DNA of 64,000 bases from Microvirga subterranea. Its GTDB lineage: Bacteria > Pseudomonadota > Alphaproteobacteria > Rhizobiales > Beijerinckiaceae. The notes under the pieces were generated by a model, which saw only the letters and a list, made by a program, of their open reading frames with translations, had not been told where the DNA came from and made no database searches. The position numbers and the translations under genes are program-made. The first letter of the stretch is position 1; every line of letters begins with the position of its first letter. Of the stretch, positions 26,240-35,823 are shown one piece after another. The stretch spans positions 124,001 to 188,000 of the forward strand of contig NZ_QQBB01000001.1 in assembly GCF_003350535.1 (NCBI RefSeq), read 5' to 3'.

Positions 26240-27745
26240 TCATCCCTCTTCCTGGAAGGCGAGATCGCGCTTGGTGCGGATTGCCGGGGCGATCATGACG
26301 ATCAGCAGCAGGACCGACATGATCAGGAAGGTGAGGCTAATGGCGCGGTCGACGAAGACCACCGGGCTTCCATGCGAGATGAGCAGCGCGCGACGGAGGT
26401 TCTCCTCGATCATAGGCCCGAGGATGAAGCCCAGCAGGAGCGGCGCGGGCTCGCATTTCAGCCTGTAGAACACGAAGCCCATGAGCCCGAAGAAGGTCGC
26501 GACGATCACGTCGAGCGCGCTGCTCTTGAGGCTGTAGACGCCGATGCAGCAGATCAGGAGGATCGCCGGATAAAGCATTCGGTACGGCACCGAGAGCAGC
26601 TTCACCCAGATCCCGATCAGCGGGAGGTTGAGGATGACCAGCATGGCGTTGCCGATCCACATGCTCGCAATCAAGCCCCAGAAGAGCTGGGCGTTGTTGT
26701 TGAGGAGCTGCGGTCCGGGCGACAGGCCCTGCATCATGAGGGCGCCGATCATCAGCGCCATGACGGCGCTCGAAGGCAGGCCCAGGGTGAGCATGGGAAT
26801 GAAGGCCGTCTGAGCGGCGGCGTTGTTGGCGGCCTCGGGCCCGGCCACGCCCTCGATCGCGCCCTTGCCGAACTCGCCCGGCTTGCGCGAGATCTTCTTC
26901 TCGAGCGCATATGCCGAGAAGGACGAGAGCACCGGGCCGCCGCCCGGCAGCATGCCGAGGCAGGAGCCGAGCGCGGTGCCGCGAAGGGCGGGCGCCAGAA
27001 AGGATCGGATCTCCGCCCAGCTCGGCCACAGGCCGCGCACCTCGCTCAGGACGCCGTTCGTCTCGTCCTTGCGGCTGAGGTTGCCGATCGTCTCGCCGAG
27101 GCCGAACATGCCCATGGCGATGACCGCGAAGTCGATTCCGTCCGAGAACTCCGCGACCCCGAACGTGAAGCGCGGCGTGCCGGTGTTCACGTCCGTTCCC
27201 ATCGTGCCGAGCAGCACCCCGAGAAGGATCATGCCGATCGCCTTGACGACGGAACCGTTGGCTAGGATGACCGCCGCGATCAGGCCGAACACCATGAGCG
27301 AGAAGTAGTCGGCGGGCCCGAACTTCAGGGCGACCTCGGCCAGGGCCGGCGCCATGACTGCGATGAGAACCGTCGCGAGCGTGCCGGCGATGAAGGACGA
27401 CAGCGCTGCGGTGGCAAGCGCGAGGCCGGCCTTGCCGCGACGGGCCATCTGGTAGCCGTCGATCGCCGTCACGACGGACGAACTCTCGCCCGGCAGGTTG
27501 ACGAGGATTGCGGTCGTCGAACCGCCATAGGCTGCGCCGTAATAGATGCCCGCCAGCATGATGAGGGCGGCTTCGGGCGGCAGCGTGAAGGTGATGGGAA
27601 GAAGAATGGAGATCGTCGCGACCGGTCCGAGCCCCGGCAGCACGCCGATCGTCGTACCGAGCAGCACGCCGAGGAACCCGTACATGAGGTTGACGGGCGC
27701 GAGGGCGGTTGAGAAGCCGAGGGCGAGATTGTTGAGGAGTTCCAT
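26240..27745 (-). CDS. tctA: Tripartite tricarboxylate transporter large permease (TctA family)
   Basis: A 501-residue protein with about 11-12 membrane segments. It carries TctA signatures: LGVLPGLGPVATISILLP, YYGAAYGGSTTAILVNLPGESSS and the second conserved Gly-Pro motif GSCLGMLPGGGPVLSSF. It forms the translocation channel in the inner membrane, energised by an ion gradient. The gene lies 11 nt after tctB, with tctC upstream. The substrate is unknown; tricarboxylates, dicarboxylates and aromatic acids are all known for the family. Confidence 0.92.
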   Translation of the reverse strand: MELLNNLALGFSTALAPVNLMYGFLGVLLGTTIGVLPGLGPVATISILLPITFTLPPEAALIMLAGIYYGAAYGGSTTAILVNLPGESSSVVTAIDGYQMARRGKAGLALATAALSSFIAGTLATVLIAVMAPALAEVALKFGPADYFSLMVFGLIAAVILANGSVVKAIGMILLGVLLGTMGTDVNTGTPRFTFGVAEFSDGIDFAVIAMGMFGLGETIGNLSRKDETNGVLSEVRGLWPSWAEIRSFLAPALRGTALGSCLGMLPGGGPVLSSFSAYALEKKISRKPGEFGKGAIEGVAGPEAANNAAAQTAFIPMLTLGLPSSAVMALMIGALMMQGLSPGPQLLNNNAQLFWGLIASMWIGNAMLVILNLPLIGIWVKLLSVPYRMLYPAILLICCIGVYSLKSSALDVIVATFFGLMGFVFYRLKCEPAPLLLGFILGPMIEENLRRALLISHGSPVVFVDRAISLTFLIMSVLLLIVMIAPAIRTKRDLAFQEEG

Positions 27746-27756
27746 GCCGGCCGTCC

Positions 27757-28206
27757 TTACCAGAAGCGCGTATGCGGCAGGTTGAGCCCGAGCGCGTAGG
27801 CGAACAGGAGAATGCAGGCGGCGACGAGGGTCACGGCCAGCACGGTAACCTCGACGACCTTGAACTCACGGCCGGCCAGCCGTGCCCCGAAGACGAGAAC
27901 GATGCCGGCGACCGCCAGGCCGAGACTTTCAATCGCGAGGCCGAAGAACAGGGTGCTCGCGAGCACGAGCAGCAGCGGACGCAGGTCGACGATGCCGACG
28001 CTCTCGGTCTGCGACAGGAGCGATCGTGCGACCAGGACTGCGCCGAGAATTCCCAGCATGACGCTGACGATCAGGGGAAAGAAGCCCGGCCCCATGCGCG
28101 AGGCCGTGCCGAGCGAGTAGCTCGTGCCGATGATGGTTACGGCGCCGATGCTGACTCCGAGAAACAGAATCCCCGTGAGTATGTCGGTCGACATACGAAT
28201 GTTCAT
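27757..28206 (-). CDS. tctB: Tripartite tricarboxylate transporter small permease (TctB family)
   Basis: A 149-residue protein with four predicted membrane segments, including SRMGPGFFPLIVSVMLGILGAVLVARSLL, the family core. GGGAGG upstream supports the ATG at 28206 (MNIRMSTDIL). It pairs with TctA in the inner membrane. Sequence conservation in TctB is low, and the call rests on topology and position between tctC and tctA. Confidence 0.88.
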   Translation of the reverse strand: MNIRMSTDILTGILFLGVSIGAVTIIGTSYSLGTASRMGPGFFPLIVSVMLGILGAVLVARSLLSQTESVGIVDLRPLLLVLASTLFFGLAIESLGLAVAGIVLVFGARLAGREFKVVEVTVLAVTLVAACILLFAYALGLNLPHTRFW

Positions 28207-28300
28207 GATTGATCCTCCCGTCACTTCGCCGCCGATTCACGGGGCAGGAATGCATCGCGGGAACGGAGGCGTGCCCCGTTCCCGCAGATCGCTCATCGGA

Positions 28301-29308
28301 TCAGTCGGCCTTGATGCCGGCCTTCTCGATGATGTCGGACCATTGCTGGCTGTCGGCCTTGATGTATTCCATGAACTCCTCCGGAGAGGCGCTGGAGACG
28401 GCGATCACGCCCGCGGATGCCATGCGTTCGCGGATGGTGGGGTCCCTCATCGTTTCGACGATCGCCGCATGAACCTTGTCGATTATCGGCTTCGGGGTGC
28501 CGGCCGGCGCGAGGACGCCCTGCCATGACGAGCTCGGACGATTGGTCAGGCCCTGCTCCATCATCGTGGGGACTTCCGGGAGGGACGCGACCCGTTCCTT
28601 GGTGGTCGCGGCCAAAGCCTTCAGGCGACCCGCCTTGACGTTGTTGATGGCCGTCGCGATCGTCACGAACATGACGTCCACGTGCCCGCCCATCACGTCC
28701 GCTGCGGCCGGGCCCGCACCGCCCTTGTAGGGAATGTGCGTCATCTTCAGCCCCTGCGCGTATTGAAGCGCCTCCATCTCGAGCCGGTTCACGCTGCCCG
28801 TGCCCGGGGACGCGAAGTTGATCTTACCGGGATTGGCCTTCACGTATTCGACGAATTCCTTCGCGTTCTTGGCCGGGAAATCGGGGCGTGCGATCATCAG
28901 GCCGGGCGTGTCGGCGACGATCGAGATCGGGATGAAGTCCTTGAGCGGCTTCACCGTCAGGTTTGGGAACAGGTGCGGGTTGATCGAAACCGTTCCCACG
29001 TTTCCGAGATAGAGCGTGTAGCCGTCCGGCTTGGCACGCGCGGCCATCTCCATGCCGATATTGCCTGCGGCGCCGTCGCGGTTGACGACGACGATCTGCT
29101 GTCCGAGATGCTCCGACAGCTTGTTCTGCATCAGGCGCGCGGCGAAGTCGGATGCGCCGCCGGGAGCGAACGGAACGACCAGCTGGATCGGCTGGTTCGG
29201 GTAGTTCGAGGCATCCTGCGCCGTCGCTGCGCCGGAGAGCGTCAGACCGCTCCCGAGCGCGAGCCCGCCGCAGATCAGACCCAGTACGAATGGGCGTCTT
29301 GTAATCAT
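28301..29308 (-). CDS. tctC: Tripartite tricarboxylate transporter substrate-binding protein (TctC/Bug family)
   Basis: A 335-residue periplasmic protein with a signal sequence (about 1-31, ending SGAATAQDA). The Bug-family signatures are YPNQPIQLVVPFAPGGASDFAARL, NRDGAAGNIG and HIPYKGGAGPAAADVMGGHVDVMF. It captures the substrate and presents it to TctAB. It is the first gene of the leftward operon and should set the substrate range. The promoter presumably lies in the 29309-29500 region. Confidence 0.93.
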   Translation of the reverse strand: MITRRPFVLGLICGGLALGSGLTLSGAATAQDASNYPNQPIQLVVPFAPGGASDFAARLMQNKLSEHLGQQIVVVNRDGAAGNIGMEMAARAKPDGYTLYLGNVGTVSINPHLFPNLTVKPLKDFIPISIVADTPGLMIARPDFPAKNAKEFVEYVKANPGKINFASPGTGSVNRLEMEALQYAQGLKMTHIPYKGGAGPAAADVMGGHVDVMFVTIATAINNVKAGRLKALAATTKERVASLPEVPTMMEQGLTNRPSSSWQGVLAPAGTPKPIIDKVHAAIVETMRDPTIRERMASAGVIAVSSASPEEFMEYIKADSQQWSDIIEKAGIKAD

Positions 29309-30022
29309 TCCTTCCTCCCTTGGTCATCTCGGTGTTTTGTTTTGCGTGACCTGTGCTTCTTGCTTGTCGGCCGACCGGCCCGAATCGAACTCCCCTTGCG
29401 ACTTGGATCGACCACTTTTCGACGTCTCCGGTCTTCGCGAGCGGCTCGATCAGCGCTGCGGCTCAGCCCCTCCTTTGAGCGCCGGCCGAGGCGCCTCCGA
29501 CTTGGCGTTTGTACCGGCTTTCATGATCGATCCGGCATCGGTTGCAGGCGCAAGGTGAGCCGGGCGACGGGCCGGAGATGCCCTGGACTGTGAGCACATC
29601 CGCCGGCGAGAAAACGGTAGCCACCTGGATCCATCGAACTCGTCTCCACTTGGACTTTCGAAGCTTGAAAGGCCGTGACGAGGGCTGTTGACTGAACGTA
29701 ACAGCGGGTCCGAATTTAAAGAAAATAATATCTTTTTCTGCCGGGCATCAGATGACGTAATGCGTCTGTAAGATGCGTCCGGCAACCCTTGGTTGCTTTC
29801 GGAGCCTCCGCCCTGCTGCGGCGGAGCCTTCGACAGCCTCGGACGCGTGCGATCCGGCCCGTGGTTCGATCGGACCATATCCCTCTTCAGGGCTAAGCCG
29901 CACGATCGGCGGCCGTGCTATGAATTTCCGTGTGCTGGGGCGCACGGCGGCCGGTTCGGATCGGCGTAGAGGTGAAGAAACACGAAATCACCCCAGCAGG
30001 GGAACACCGAGGAGGATTGACG
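29309..30022. other. Long intergenic region between tctC and the small membrane protein gene
   Basis: About 714 nt without a supported gene. Minus-strand open frames at 29450-29878 and 29748-29945 show no recognisable family and lack good initiation sites. The part around 29700-29765 is A+T-rich and may hold promoter elements. A CTCCGCC/GGCGGAG hairpin lies near 29805-29826. No regulator gene for the Tct operon is found here. Confidence 0.5.
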
Positions 30023-30430
30023 ATGAAGGCATCGACCCTGAGCTTTCGACTGGCCGTATTGTTCGTGGTTGCCGGCATGGCGATGGGCATCGGCATGGCT
30101 GCTTCCCAGGACCATTCCATCATGCCGGCGCATGCGCACCTGAACCTGCTCGGATGGGTGTCGCTGTTCCTGTTCGGCATCTACTACGAGCGCCGTCCCG
30201 CACTCGACGCGAGTCGGCTTGCCATGGTCCAGGTCTGGCTGTGGTCGGCCGGGACCGTGCTGCTGACGATCGCCGTCGCGGCGATCCACCTCGGCTACAC
30301 GGCGGCGGATCCGGTCGCGGCGCTCGCGTCCCTGGTGGTTCTCGCGGCGATGCTGCTGTTCGGCTACATGGTGTTCCGCCTGCCGTCCGTCTCGTCGGAG
30401 CCGACGCCTCACATCGCTCCGGCGGAGTGA
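30023..30430 (+). CDS. Small four-span membrane protein with HAHLNLLGW motif
   Basis: A 135-residue protein with four hydrophobic segments. The second begins MPAHAHLNLLGWVSLFLFGIYY, a His-containing motif resembling the heme-ligand helix of subunit I of heme-copper oxidases. Such short proteins are common in Rhizobiales near respiratory genes but are uncharacterised, and here no oxidase gene is adjacent. GAGGAGG precedes the ATG at 30023. Heme binding is inference. Confidence 0.7.
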   Translation: MKASTLSFRLAVLFVVAGMAMGIGMAASQDHSIMPAHAHLNLLGWVSLFLFGIYYERRPALDASRLAMVQVWLWSAGTVLLTIAVAAIHLGYTAADPVAALASLVVLAAMLLFGYMVFRLPSVSSEPTPHIAPAE

Positions 30431-30493
30431 GGGCATCCCGCCGACGACGGATCCGATCATCGTCCGGTCGGGGCAGGGCTCAGGCGCCCTGCC

Positions 30494-32434
30494 CTACTCT
30501 TTCCGGCCATCCCCTTGCGGCAAGCGGGCCTGCGGCGCCGTCACCGACTGCCTGAGAGCCAGGATCCAGTCGGCCATCGCCTGCCAGCTCTCCCGGGACT
30601 TGGCGCGCTCTGCGGCCAGCCGCTTCTCCTCCCGCCGGTCCCTCTCGTCCGTCCATTCGGACGCCGCGTTCAAGACACGGCGGAAGTACGATGCGGGAGC
30701 GCCCGCTCCTGCGAGCGCAGGTCCCTGCTCTCCCCGGCTGCGGCCCATCCAGACCCCGAACACGCGCTTTTCCGCAAAGCCGACGAACCAGGCATCCGCG
30801 TTTTCGGACGACGTTCCGGTTTTCCCGTAAGCCGGCCAGCGCTTCAGCGCGGCAGCCCGGCCGGTCCCGTTGCGCACGACCTCCCTGAGAAGGACCTGTG
30901 CCTGCTCGACGCAGCGTTCCGGAATGATCCGCGTCCGCCATGCGGTGAGAAAATCCGCCCGGATCTCGCCGCGTCCATCGACGACCGCTAGAATGCCGGA
31001 GGGCTTCACCTCATAACCGCCATTCGCCACAGCCGCATAGGCGCCCGTCATGGTCATGACGTTGGTGGAGTACGAGCCGAGGACCATGCTGAGATCCGTC
31101 TTGGGGCCCGGATCGATTCCGAGCCGCCGGCTGACATCCGCGACTTTGTCCAAGCCGACCTCCTGCGCCAGCTGCACGGCAGCGGCATTGCGCGAGGTCG
31201 CGAACGCATCCTTCAGCGCCATCCGGCCGCCGTAACCGAGCGGGCCGTTCGAAGGCCAGTTCCCCGCGACCGGTTGATCGAGCACCCTGCTCTCCGGCGT
31301 CTTCCCGCTTTCGCAGGCGGTGATCGCCAACGGCAGCTTGGCCGTGGAGCCCGCCTGGACGCTGGCCTTGACGGCGTTGTTGAACTGCCGCGTGGACCAG
31401 TCCACCGATCCGACCATCGCCTCGACGCGTCCGTTGGGAGCCATCATGACGGCGCCGGCGTCGTATTCCGGCGGGACGGCGCCCTCCTTGCGCAGGTCCG
31501 CGAGATGGCGCTCGGCGAAGGACTGGAGCCGGGGGTTGAGCGTCACGAAGAAGCGCACCGTCTCGCCCGGCCGCACGTAGTCGGCGCCCCAGCTCTGCAC
31601 CACCCATTCGGTGAAGGCCTGCGGCTGGATCCTGAACTCCGGCAGCATGCCGGGACGCGCGCCGGCCTGCGCAGCCTGCCGACGTTCCTTCTCGGTGATC
31701 TTGCCCTGCTCCGCCATGAGCTTGAGAACGAGCAGCGCCCGTTCATGCGCCCGCTGGCGGGTCTTCTCTTTCAGCGGATTGAACCGGGCCGGCGCCTGCA
31801 CCATGCCGGCCAGAAGCGCCGCCTCGTAGAGGGTCAGGTCCTTGGGCTCCTTCCGGAAGTAATGCCGGCTCGCCCGGTAGAGCCCGACGATCTCGCGGCC
31901 GCCGAACTCGATCTGGTTCAGGTAGCCGGCGAGGAGTTCCTCCTTGCCGATGGCCTCGTCGAAGGGGCCGGCGTGCCAGAGCTCCGCGCCCTTGCGCTCG
32001 AGCCGGCTGAGCACGTCGGCCTGCCGGAGGTCGTGGAACACCAGGTTCTTCAGAAGCTGCATCGGGATCGTGCTGCCGCCGCGGCTGAGACCGCCTTTCA
32101 GAACCGCCAAGAGCGACACGAGGTCGATGCCGCGATGGTCGAAGTAGCGCTTGTCCTCGACCGCGATGATCGCCTTCTTCATCACGTCGGGGATTTCGGA
32201 CGGCGTAAGCGCCACCGGGCAGCGGCAATAGGCGTCCCAGCCGGTCGCGGTGCGCGTGACCATCACCTGTGCGGAACTGACGAGGAGGCGGAGGGAGCGA
32301 GGCTTGAGGTCCCAGAAGTATTTCGGCTCTTCCGTCTGCGCCTTCGGGGCGTTCGTGCCGACCGCCATGAAGAGCAACGCAAACAGGATAGCAAAGAGGC
32401 GGGTCATTTTCGGCCCTATGGCGCGCCGAATCAT
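30494..32434 (-). CDS. Bifunctional penicillin-binding protein (class A; glycosyltransferase-transpeptidase)
   Basis: A 646-residue periplasmic membrane-anchored protein. The N-terminal hydrophobic segment (about 10-32) is followed by a GT51 domain with the catalytic EDKRYFDH (Glu93) and GGSTIPMQLLKN (119-130). The transpeptidase domain has S363-T-A-K366, S414-R-N416 and K538-T-G-T541, all three active-site motifs. GGSTIPMQ departs from the usual GGSTITQQ, pointing to a PbpC-like or side-branch class A PBP. Translation may instead start at the ATG at 32407 (MTRLFAIL). Confidence 0.9.
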   Translation of the reverse strand: MIRRAIGPKMTRLFAILFALLFMAVGTNAPKAQTEEPKYFWDLKPRSLRLLVSSAQVMVTRTATGWDAYCRCPVALTPSEIPDVMKKAIIAVEDKRYFDHRGIDLVSLLAVLKGGLSRGGSTIPMQLLKNLVFHDLRQADVLSRLERKGAELWHAGPFDEAIGKEELLAGYLNQIEFGGREIVGLYRASRHYFRKEPKDLTLYEAALLAGMVQAPARFNPLKEKTRQRAHERALLVLKLMAEQGKITEKERRQAAQAGARPGMLPEFRIQPQAFTEWVVQSWGADYVRPGETVRFFVTLNPRLQSFAERHLADLRKEGAVPPEYDAGAVMMAPNGRVEAMVGSVDWSTRQFNNAVKASVQAGSTAKLPLAITACESGKTPESRVLDQPVAGNWPSNGPLGYGGRMALKDAFATSRNAAAVQLAQEVGLDKVADVSRRLGIDPGPKTDLSMVLGSYSTNVMTMTGAYAAVANGGYEVKPSGILAVVDGRGEIRADFLTAWRTRIIPERCVEQAQVLLREVVRNGTGRAAALKRWPAYGKTGTSSENADAWFVGFAEKRVFGVWMGRSRGEQGPALAGAGAPASYFRRVLNAASEWTDERDRREEKRLAAERAKSRESWQAMADWILALRQSVTAPQARLPQGDGRKE

Positions 32435-32982
32435 TCAGCGCAGAGATCTCCAGAAAACAGGAGAATAATGGCCGAATGTAGCGCTTGCGCAGAGACGCGC
32501 TTTACTGACGTTCCTTCATGACGGAGGAAGGACCGCCAAAGCTGAGCAGTAAAAATCCGGACTTCTGTTGCCCGATGCTGGACGCGAGCGTTTTCCGACA
32601 AAGAAAAAGCCGCGTGCAGTTTTTCCTGCATCTGCGGCTTTTTGCCCGCACAGCCCCCATGTACGGAAGTTACAGCAATTTGTTATTTGGGAAACGGCCA
32701 AGCTGCCGCCCCGTTTGTTGAGATGCTCTGTAGACTGATTTGCCGCCCGAACGAATTACGTAGGAATACCTACTGCGCCGCCAAGCTTTGCCAGTGCCGA
32801 AGCGCCGCAGGACAGGGACAATGAGCCCAAGAATGCGCATCATGGACTGCCCGCTCTTCCATGGCGGGAGATCTCCGGCGACGGGAGAGTCAAGAGCCTC
32901 CTTGCGCCGAGCCGGGGCGGCGCTTGTGTTTCTTAACCAGTTGCTCCCCAATAATGCCGCTCTGTGACCTGCCGGAACAAGA
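32435..32982. other. Intergenic region between the PBP and MHYT genes
   Basis: This 548-nt stretch is A+T-richer than the surrounding genes. It contains a terminator-like hairpin at 32604 and the divergent promoters of the PBP and the MHYT-GGDEF-EAL genes. Short open frames on both strands show no recognisable family. Confidence 0.5.
32604..32643. terminator. Terminator-like hairpin in intergenic DNA
   Basis: AAAAAGCCGC ... GCGGCTTTTT closes an inner GTGCAG/CTGCAT stem and TTTTT-containing loop. A/T runs on both sides make it a bidirectional intrinsic-type terminator. No annotated gene ends here, so it may belong to an unannotated short transcript. Confidence 0.6.
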
Positions 32983-35781
32983 ATGACCCACGTTGGAACC
33001 TACAACCCCGTTCTTGTTGCCCTTTCGCTGCTGATTGCGACCCTCGCTTCCTATACGGCGCTCGATCTCGCCGGACGCATCCGGGCGTCGGGTGGGCGGG
33101 TCAAGCGCGCATGGCTTGCGACGGCGGCCGTGGCGATGGGCGGCGGCATGTGGGCCATGCACTTCATCGCCATGCTGGCCCTGACCTTGCCGGACGTGAA
33201 GGTGACCTACGAGATCGGCCCCACGATCCTGTCCTTTCTGCTGCCGATCGTCGTCACCGGCCTCAGCATTCATCTGCTGAGCCGGACCGATGCCGGCCCG
33301 GTTCCGCTCGTGCTCAGCGGCATCCTGATGGGGCTTGGCATGGCGGCGATGCATTACACCGGCATGGCCGCCATGGAGATGGGGGTCGACATCAGCTACG
33401 AGCGCTTCTGGGTCGCCGTCTCCATCCTGATCGCTGTCGGCGCTTCGACCACCGCGCTCTGGCTCGCCTTCCGCAATGTGGGCTTCGTCCAGAAGCTTCT
33501 GGCCGCCCCGGTCATGGGGGTCGCCAGCGCGGGCCTGCACTACTCCGCCATGCAGGGAGCGATCTTCACCACGCAAGGGCCGGTCCGGCCGGATGACGGC
33601 CACATCAGCCTCAGTCCGATGGTTCTGGCCCTGGCCGTCTCGGTCACGACGCTGCTGATCCTCTTCCTGGCTCTGATATCGGCCATGTTCGACCGCCGTT
33701 TCGCCCAGCTTGCGAAGCGCGAGGCGATGACCCTGCGCGAAAGCGAGGAGCGGTTCCGCAACCTCTACAACAAAACCCCTCTCCCTCTTCACTCGCTCAA
33801 TTCCCAAGGCGTCATCGAATATGTCAGCGATGCGTGGCTCGAGCTCCTGGGCTATCGCCGGGCCGAGGTAGAGGGCCGCCCCATCACCGATTTCATGACG
33901 GCGGACGCGATCAAGAAGCGGGAGACCGTCTGGTCGAACCTGTTCAGGACCGGCGAGGCGAAGGATATCGAGTACCGCCTGGTCACCAAGGACGGCCGCA
34001 TTCTCGACGTGCTGATGTCCGGCCGGGTGCAGCGCGACGAGGACGGACAGTTTAGCCACGTCTTCGGCGGCGTGATCGACGTCACTGCCCGGAATCAGGC
34101 GTCCGAGGCGCTTCGGGCGAGCGAGGAGCGATTGCGCCTCGCCCTTCATGCAGGCCGCATGTTCGCCTGGGAGCACGACCTCGCGACGGATTTCATCACG
34201 CGATCCCAGCATTCGATGGATCTGCTCGGCATCGGATCGGGGCCGTTGTCGGACTTCCTCGAAAGAGTGCACCCCGAGGATCAGCCGCTGCGCCAGCGAT
34301 TCCTCCACCAGATCTACCAGAAGGGTTCGGAAACCGCCGAGTTCCGCTACATCCTGCCTGACGGAAAGGTGCTGTGGCTGGGATCGCGCGCCGAGAAGGC
34401 GAGCCCCACCCGCGTGGTCGGCGTGACCTTCGACATCACGGACCGCAAGATGGCGGAGGAGGAGGTCTGGCGGGTCGCCAATCACGACGTGCTCACCAGC
34501 CTGCCCAATCGAGCCCTGTTCCAGGAGCGTCTCGCCCAGGCGCTTGCAGACGCCCAGCAAAGCGGAACGAGCGTCAGCCTTCTTCTGATCGACCTGGATG
34601 ACTTCAAGGACGTCAACGATACCCTGGGCCACGACGCGGGCGATGCCCTGCTGCGGGAAATGGCGCTGCGGCTGGCGGTGCTCGCGGGCGAGCACGACAC
34701 GGTCGCAAGGATCGGCGGCGATGAGTTCGCCGTGGTGCTGGTTCAGCCTCGGACGCTCGAAGGAGCAACCGCCTTCGCTGAAACGGTGACGGCGCGGCTG
34801 CGCCAGCCCTTCGCCTATGCGGGCCGCACGGTCATCAGCAGAGCGAGCGTCGGCGTCGCACGGTACCCGGACCACGACCGGACGCCCGTCGAGCTGATGA
34901 AGGATGCCGATATTGCGCTCTATCAGGCCAAGGCCGATGGTCGCAATCGCGTCGTCACCTACTCGCCTAGCCTGAGGACGATGATCGAGCAGCGCGTCTC
35001 TCTCGGCAAGGAACTTCGCCAAGCGATTCTTCTGGGCCAGATCGTTCCGTTCTACCAGCCCAAGGTCTGCCTCGCGTCCGGCCGGGTGATCGGCCTGGAG
35101 GCTCTCGCCCGCTGGCAGCATCCGAGTCGAGGCCTCCTGACGCCCGGAGGATACTTCGGCGCCTCGTTCGACGATCCGGAGATCGCGGCCGATATCGGGG
35201 AGCAGCTGATGTCGGCCGTGGCAGCCGACATGCGCCAGTGGCTCGACAAGGGCCTTCGCGTCGGGCGCGTCGCCGTCAATCTGTCCTCGGCCGAATTCGG
35301 TCAGCCGCGCCTCGCCGACCGGATCTCCGACGTTCTCGACCGGCATCGCATTCCGCCGGAAAACTTCGAAGTCGAAGTGACCGAGACGGTCCTTCTAGGG
35401 AGAAGCTCCGATGTGGTTGCCGCGACCCTTCGCCAGCTTCACGAGCGGGGCATCCTCGTGGCGCTCGACGATTTCGGAACGGGCTACGCGTCGCTGACCC
35501 ACCTGAAGCAGTTTCCAGTCGGGCACGTCAAAATCGACCGCAGCTTCATCGTGAACCTCGAGCAGGATGCGGGAGACGAGGCGATCGTCGCCGCCATCAT
35601 CGCGCTGGGCCGGAATCTCGGGATGCGGATCACCGCGGAGGGCGTGGAAACGGAAGGCCAGGCGAAGCGTCTCCTCGCCTTGGGCTGCGACAACGCGCAA
35701 GGCTTTCTTTTCGCGGAGCCTGTCCCCGGATACCGCGCGGCGGAGCTTCTCCCGCTGCGAGAGATTCATCCCGCACTTTGA
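32983..35781 (+). CDS. MHYT-PAS-PAS-GGDEF-EAL membrane signalling protein (c-di-GMP turnover)
   Basis: A 932-residue protein. The N-terminal seven-span MHYT sensor (about 1-240) has MWAMHFIAM, AAMHYTGMA and GLHYSAM, proposed to bind copper or sense gases. Two PAS domains follow (about 255-370 and 380-495). The GGDEF motif is intact (IGGDEF, about 576-582), and the EAL domain from about 690 has EALAR, NLSS, EVTE, DDFGTGY and AEGVETEGQ, the full catalytic set. Both synthesis and breakdown of c-di-GMP are possible. The residues before GGDEF read GEHD, so the inhibitory I-site Arg (RxxD) is missing. Confidence 0.93.
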   Translation: MTHVGTYNPVLVALSLLIATLASYTALDLAGRIRASGGRVKRAWLATAAVAMGGGMWAMHFIAMLALTLPDVKVTYEIGPTILSFLLPIVVTGLSIHLLSRTDAGPVPLVLSGILMGLGMAAMHYTGMAAMEMGVDISYERFWVAVSILIAVGASTTALWLAFRNVGFVQKLLAAPVMGVASAGLHYSAMQGAIFTTQGPVRPDDGHISLSPMVLALAVSVTTLLILFLALISAMFDRRFAQLAKREAMTLRESEERFRNLYNKTPLPLHSLNSQGVIEYVSDAWLELLGYRRAEVEGRPITDFMTADAIKKRETVWSNLFRTGEAKDIEYRLVTKDGRILDVLMSGRVQRDEDGQFSHVFGGVIDVTARNQASEALRASEERLRLALHAGRMFAWEHDLATDFITRSQHSMDLLGIGSGPLSDFLERVHPEDQPLRQRFLHQIYQKGSETAEFRYILPDGKVLWLGSRAEKASPTRVVGVTFDITDRKMAEEEVWRVANHDVLTSLPNRALFQERLAQALADAQQSGTSVSLLLIDLDDFKDVNDTLGHDAGDALLREMALRLAVLAGEHDTVARIGGDEFAVVLVQPRTLEGATAFAETVTARLRQPFAYAGRTVISRASVGVARYPDHDRTPVELMKDADIALYQAKADGRNRVVTYSPSLRTMIEQRVSLGKELRQAILLGQIVPFYQPKVCLASGRVIGLEALARWQHPSRGLLTPGGYFGASFDDPEIAADIGEQLMSAVAADMRQWLDKGLRVGRVAVNLSSAEFGQPRLADRISDVLDRHRIPPENFEVEVTETVLLGRSSDVVAATLRQLHERGILVALDDFGTGYASLTHLKQFPVGHVKIDRSFIVNLEQDAGDEAIVAAIIALGRNLGMRITAEGVETEGQAKRLLALGCDNAQGFLFAEPVPGYRAAELLPLREIHPAL

Positions 35782-35823
35782 GAGGCACGCGTCCGGGAAG
35801 CGGCACCGGCACTCCGACGCGGA

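Noticed and set aside
29450-29878. Minus-strand 142-codon frame upstream of tctC
   Set aside because: No homology, no convincing ribosome-binding site, and composition typical of spurious frames.
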